A stretch of DNA of 64,000 bases from Pantoea dispersa. Lineage in GTDB: Bacteria > Pseudomonadota > Gammaproteobacteria > Enterobacterales > Enterobacteriaceae. Shown in pieces: positions 63,096 through 64,000 of this stretch (position 1 is the first letter of the stretch; every line of letters starts with the position of its first letter). The notes under the pieces are model-generated. The model saw nothing but the letters and a program-made list of their open reading frames with translations, ran no database searches and was not told where the DNA came from. The stretch is taken from contig NZ_SCKT01000001.1 in assembly GCF_014155765.1 (NCBI RefSeq), positions 310,001 through 374,000 on the forward strand, read 5' to 3'. Made by a program: the position numbers and the translations under genes.

Positions 63096-64000
63096 ATGGC
63101 AAACGGTAAAGACAATCTGCTGGGCGAGTCGAATAACTTTTTAGAGGTGCTGGAACAGGTATCGAAACTGGCACCGCTGGAGAAACCGGTGCTGGTGACT
63201 GGCGAACGCGGTACCGGTAAAGAGCTGATTGCCAGCCGCCTGCACTACCTCTCCGACCGCTGGCAGGGGCCGTTTATTTCGCTCAACTGCGCCGCGTTAA
63301 ATGAAAACCTGCTGGATTCCGAGCTGTTCGGCCATGAAGCCGGAGCCTTTACCGGTGCCCAGAAGCGCCACCTTGGCCGCTTTGAGCGCGCCGATGGTGG
63401 CACGCTGTTTCTGGATGAGCTTGCCACTGCGCCGATGCTGGTGCAGGAGAAACTGCTGCGCGTGATTGAGTATGGCCAGCTGGAACGCGTTGGCGGCAAT
63501 CAGTCGCTGCAGGTTAACGTGCGGCTGGTGTGCGCCGCCAATGAGGATCTGCCCGCGCTGGCCGCCGCCGGCCGTTTTCGCGCCGACCTGCTCGATCGGC
63601 TGGCGTTCGATGTCGTCCAGCTGCCGCCGCTGCGCGAGCGCCGCAGCGATATCCTGGTGATGGCCGAGCATTTTGCCATTCAGATGTGCCGCGAGCTGGG
63701 CCTGGCGCTGTTTCCCGGCTTTAGCGAGCGCGCTCAGCTCACCCTGTTGCAGCACAGCTGGCCGGGCAACGTGCGTGAACTTAAAAACGTGGTGGAGCGC
63801 TCGGTGTACCGTCATCACAGCACCGAACAGGCGCTCGACACCATCATCATCAATCCGTTTGCGCCACGCGGCGCTCCTGCGGTAACCGAAGCGGAAGCAG
63901 AACAGCGTGAAAATACCCTGCCGGCGCTGCCGCTGGATTTACGCCAGTGGCAAAACCAGCAGGAGCGCGCACTGGTCGAAGCCAGTCTGCAACAGGCGCG
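63096..64000 (+). CDS. pspF: Psp operon transcriptional activator PspF (runs off window)
   Basis: Sigma-54 enhancer-binding protein that drives pspA. The first 301 codons are present, open to the window edge. The AAA+ domain has Walker A TGERGTGKEL, the GAFTGA loop in GHEAGAFTGAQKRHL, Walker B GGTLFLDELA and sensor II WPGNVRELKNVVERS; as for PspF, there is no N-terminal receiver domain. The C-terminal DNA-binding helix-turn-helix lies beyond 64000. ATG 63096 is the natural start; the divergent arrangement with pspA is the standard one. Confidence 0.95.
   Translation, partial: MANGKDNLLGESNNFLEVLEQVSKLAPLEKPVLVTGERGTGKELIASRLHYLSDRWQGPFISLNCAALNENLLDSELFGHEAGAFTGAQKRHLGRFERADGGTLFLDELATAPMLVQEKLLRVIEYGQLERVGGNQSLQVNVRLVCAANEDLPALAAAGRFRADLLDRLAFDVVQLPPLRERRSDILVMAEHFAIQMCRELGLALFPGFSERAQLTLLQHSWPGNVRELKNVVERSVYRHHSTEQALDTIIINPFAPRGAPAVTEAEAEQRENTLPALPLDLRQWQNQQERALVEASLQQA

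Overview
The window looks like a chromosomal segment of an enterobacterium near Pantoea/Erwinia (Erwiniaceae). The basis is the high coding GC and the blocks shared with Escherichia coli: psp-ycjXF-tyrR-tpx-ycjG-mpaA-mppA, zntB-fnrS-ttcA, ldhA-ydbH-ynbE-ydbL-azoR-hrpA and ydgD-ydgU-asr...rstBA-ydgI-ydgH-pntA. Almost every gene is a recognisable core or accessory family. I saw no tRNA, rRNA, CRISPR array, prophage or intact insertion sequence.

Region 1 (1-10.9 kb) is a rhamnose catabolic island: sotB efflux pump, rhaBADM operon, divergent rhaSR activators with a CRP site between them, rhaT symporter, two small unknown or membrane genes (a 107-aa protein and a YoaK-like 32-aa protein), then aldA. 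aldA oxidises the lactaldehyde released by RhaD, so uptake, catabolism and lactaldehyde disposal are all within 9 kb. Region 2 (10.9-28.7 kb) is accessory. It holds an M20 peptidase/MHS transporter pair with a divergent LysR, an orphan DppA-like binding protein beside pepT, an orphan HisJ-like binding protein with a methionine aminotransferase and a divergent LysR, a chemoreceptor with a sigma-28 promoter, a carboxylesterase, a DoxX protein, a YdcJ/HglS-type dioxygenase, and an aromatic-acid transporter with a divergent PcaQ-like LysR.

At about 28,588 the PcaQ-like gene and pntA are joined tail to tail. Both lose their natural 3' ends and pntB is absent. This is the clearest anomaly in the window: a genomic deletion or inversion, or an assembly chimera. 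Region 3 (28.5-43.8 kb) holds pntA, ydgH, ydgI, an unknown 137-aa gene, rstAB, an M32 carboxypeptidase, a repeat-rich asr with an RstA box, ydgU, ydgD, hrpA and azoR.

Region 4 (43.8-64 kb) holds ydbL-ynbE-ydbH, ldhA, a DUF333 lipoprotein, an MgtC-like protein, two small stress-type genes (FumD/DUF2767-like and IraP-like), ttcA, a proline-rich microprotein, the FNR-controlled sRNA fnrS, zntB, the murein-peptide recycling cluster mppA/mpaA/ycjG, tpx, tyrR, and ycjF-ycjX-pspD-pspC-pspB-pspA with divergent pspF, which runs off the window. Starts were chosen by ribosome-binding sites and by remembered E. coli homologues. No alignment or database search was run.
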